Source: CAYMAZ01 sp964526285 (GTDB lineage: Bacteria > Bacteroidota > Bacteroidia > Bacteroidales > DTU049). From it: DNA of 64,000 nt. The position numbers and the translations under genes are program-made. Under the pieces are notes generated by a model. That model was not told the DNA's origin. It did not search any database and saw only the letters and a list, made by a program, of their open reading frames with translations. Positions 62,491-64,000 of the stretch are shown here, in pieces (within the stretch, counting starts at the first letter, position 1; every line of letters starts with the position of its first letter). The stretch spans positions 1 through 64,000 of the forward strand of contig CAZGIW010000005.1 of assembly GCA_964526285.1 (NCBI GenBank), read 5' to 3'.

Positions 62491-63537
62491 ATGAAAGCAA
62501 AAATAATTGTTTCAGTGGCAATGCTAATATTCTTCATTGTTAAAACCAGTGCTCAGGATTATCATTTTTCACAGTTTCAGGATATTCCGCTTCTTGTAAA
62601 TCCTGCACAAACGGGTGCATTTAGTGGAGATCAGCGAGCAATTCTCTATTACAAAAATCAATGGGCAAGCATAATGAATGCCTACGAGACATTTGGGTTC
62701 TCATTTGATTGCAGAATAGTAAAAACAAGATCTGAAAATGGCTATCTATCAGCAGGATTAACTGTGACCAGAGACAAGGCCGGAAAATCAGAATTATCAA
62801 TAACACAACCTTTGATTTCATTGGCATACCATCAAAAAATTGGCTACAACAGCACATTAACAGGTGGGATACAAGGAGGAGTAACGCAATGGTCGGTTAA
62901 TTACACAAGTCTCAACTGGCATAACCAATATGATCCTAATCAGCAAGGATTTGATCAGTCTTTGCCCACAAGAGAAGACTATAATTATTCCAGCTTTTTC
63001 CACGCAGATTTTGCCGGAGGTGTTCTGTATAATTTTACTTCAGCCGCAACCAATATGTCATCCAACGATGGATTTAAGTTTCAGGTTGGTGCGTCAGTAC
63101 ATCATGTAAACAGGTCGAAAAAAACATTTTCAAGTGTTATTGATATGAAGCAGTATTCAAAAATTACAATACACTCAAAATCAACAATAGGATTATCAAA
63201 TACAAATACAGCAGTAGTGCCTTTGATATTATATCAGAAGCAGGGTCCAAATCAGGAAATAATTTGTGGAACAGGATTCAGGTACATGCTGCAGGAAAGT
63301 TCCAGATATACGGGATTTGTTAAAGAAAGTGCTCTTACTGTCGGATGTTTGATGCGAATTGGGGATGCAGTAATTCCTTATCTTTCGTTTGAATATGCAA
63401 ACTATGCCATTGGTATTAGCTACGATGTAAATATCAGCAGCCTGAGAAAGGCATCAAACTCAATGGGTGGTTTTGAAATAAACCTAAGATACATCAATCC
63501 CAATCCTTTTAATACAAGAAACAAAAGTTTTTATTAA
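62491..63537 (+). CDS. PorP/SprF-family type IX secretion outer-membrane protein
   Basis: 348 residues. After the signal peptide (AKIIVSVAMLIFFIVKTSA) comes the family opening QDYHFSQFQDIPLLVNPAQT with AFSGDQRAILYYKNQW. The remaining sequence alternates amphipathic strands, consistent with an outer-membrane beta-barrel of the OmpW-like class. PorP/SprF proteins help T9SS export or anchor cargo with type B C-terminal domains. Here the gene directly follows such a cargo gene, the usual pairing. Confidence 0.92.
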   Translation: MKAKIIVSVAMLIFFIVKTSAQDYHFSQFQDIPLLVNPAQTGAFSGDQRAILYYKNQWASIMNAYETFGFSFDCRIVKTRSENGYLSAGLTVTRDKAGKSELSITQPLISLAYHQKIGYNSTLTGGIQGGVTQWSVNYTSLNWHNQYDPNQQGFDQSLPTREDYNYSSFFHADFAGGVLYNFTSAATNMSSNDGFKFQVGASVHHVNRSKKTFSSVIDMKQYSKITIHSKSTIGLSNTNTAVVPLILYQKQGPNQEIICGTGFRYMLQESSRYTGFVKESALTVGCLMRIGDAVIPYLSFEYANYAIGISYDVNISSLRKASNSMGGFEINLRYINPNPFNTRNKSFY

Positions 63538-63552
63538 ACAAAAATAGACAAT

Positions 63553-63727
63553 ATGAAAAACCCTCGAATTTTAGTATTTCTGATGCTGATCCTGGCAATA
63601 CAGTCTGTATTAAAGTCAACCCCAATTGATTCAAAAGAGAAAGAAGCTCCCTCGGCCTGCAGGAGTTGATATTGTAAAAGTCAGCAGCGGCACGGATGTT
63701 CGTTATGAAAAAATCATTGTAGAGTAA
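63553..63727 (+). pseudogene. Composite pseudogene: adhesin leader joined to a foreign sorting-domain tail
   Basis: The first ~35 codons repeat the start of the giant at 58469 almost exactly (KNPRILVFLMLILAIQSVLK through KEKEAPS), then hit a stop. In another frame the rest reads LPAG, GVDIVKVSSGTDVRYEKIIVE and a stop, the tail of a T9SS domain. The passenger is missing, so a deletion joined two genes. Confidence 0.8.
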
Positions 63728-63774
63728 ATAGTATTTTATTTTTTTAATTCTAAACTTTAAAAATCATAAAACTT

Positions 63775-64000
63775 ATGAAATCAAAACTAACAATTTCAAT
63801 CACACTCTTGTTAATGAGTGTATTCATCGCAAAAGCTCAGTGGACTGAGCTCACAAGCGGAACAACAATGGAATATTTGAATTCCGTGTTTTTTACAGAT
63901 GCTTCAACCGGCTATGTTGTTGGAGGCACTATCAGTTCAGGAGGACAAGGTTCCATTAGCAAAACAACAGATGGCGGAGATACATGGACACATGCTATTG
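63775..64000 (+). CDS. BNR/YCF48-type secreted protein, cut off by the window end
   Basis: 75 codons are visible. The signal peptide (KSKLTISITLLLMSVFIAKA) is followed by QWTELTSGTTMEYLNSVFFT and ISKTTDGGDTWTHAI, the beginning of a propeller made of DGG-TW repeats. Its leader is duplicated in the fragment at 58244. The rest, probably including a T9SS domain, lies outside. Confidence 0.8.
   Translation, partial: MKSKLTISITLLLMSVFIAKAQWTELTSGTTMEYLNSVFFTDASTGYVVGGTISSGGQGSISKTTDGGDTWTHAI

Overview
The window comes from a member of the Bacteroidota, probably an uncultured lineage in or near the Bacteroidales/Flavobacteriales. The evidence is AT-rich DNA, promoters with the TAnnTTTG -7 box, many secreted proteins ending in type IX secretion (T9SS) sorting domains, a PorP/SprF protein next to a gliding-motility-type C-terminal domain, and the menaquinone gene mqnD. 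Two assembly gaps (34213-34222 and 61137-61236) each interrupt one gene.

Chromosomal backbone, 1-19.7 kb. This part holds a T9SS cargo protein, a DPP III-like lipoprotein peptidase, an M28 aminopeptidase with a PDZ domain, gpsA, a membrane-anchored endonuclease/exonuclease/phosphatase protein and mqnD. A five-gene minus-strand operon follows (ECF sigma factor, zinc-finger anti-sigma, two periplasmic Spy/CnrR-like metal-sensing proteins and a Cys/His-rich secreted protein). It looks like a self-contained metal or envelope stress regulon. Next come sppA, folK overlapping a deoxynucleoside kinase, a structured GC-richer intergenic repeat, an OmpA/TPR lipoprotein, a SpoU-type RNA methyltransferase and another T9SS cargo.

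Integrated element, 19.8-37.7 kb. A tyrosine integrase lies beside tRNA-Arg(CCT). A 20-bp piece of the tRNA 3' end is repeated 17.9 kb away (attL/attR), and both ends carry the same tandem 11-bp motif, which are probable integrase arm sites. Inside are a two-gene HEPN-like cassette, a divergent repressor, a train of small overlapping early genes, two VapE/VirE-like ATPases (one reduced), a tandemly duplicated Uma2-like nuclease, and a noncoding segment with nine GTTGTA motifs. The late module has a transglutaminase-like basic protein, several small membrane proteins, two candidate beta-rich virion proteins, a probable spike with InlB-type repeats, an M23 endopeptidase, a lytic transglycosylase, holin-like proteins and a probable u-spanin. 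I see no terminase, portal, tail or DNA polymerase gene, and no packaging ATPase. The best reading is a temperate non-tailed (perhaps membrane-containing) Bacteroidota phage of a family I cannot name. This is the most interesting object in the window.

Right flank, 37.7-64 kb. A response regulator and TPR histidine kinase pair is followed by a large run of surface or secreted proteins: C1q-like, CUB, SUMF1/FGE-like, fibronectin-like, CotH kinase, VPS10/BNR propeller, SBBP/SprB giant adhesin and PorP/SprF. Leaders and C-terminal sorting domains have been copied between genes. There are near-identical 219-bp sorting domains in two genes, an orphan sorting-domain fragment, duplicated signal-peptide leaders and a composite pseudogene. 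This points to active shuffling of T9SS modules.
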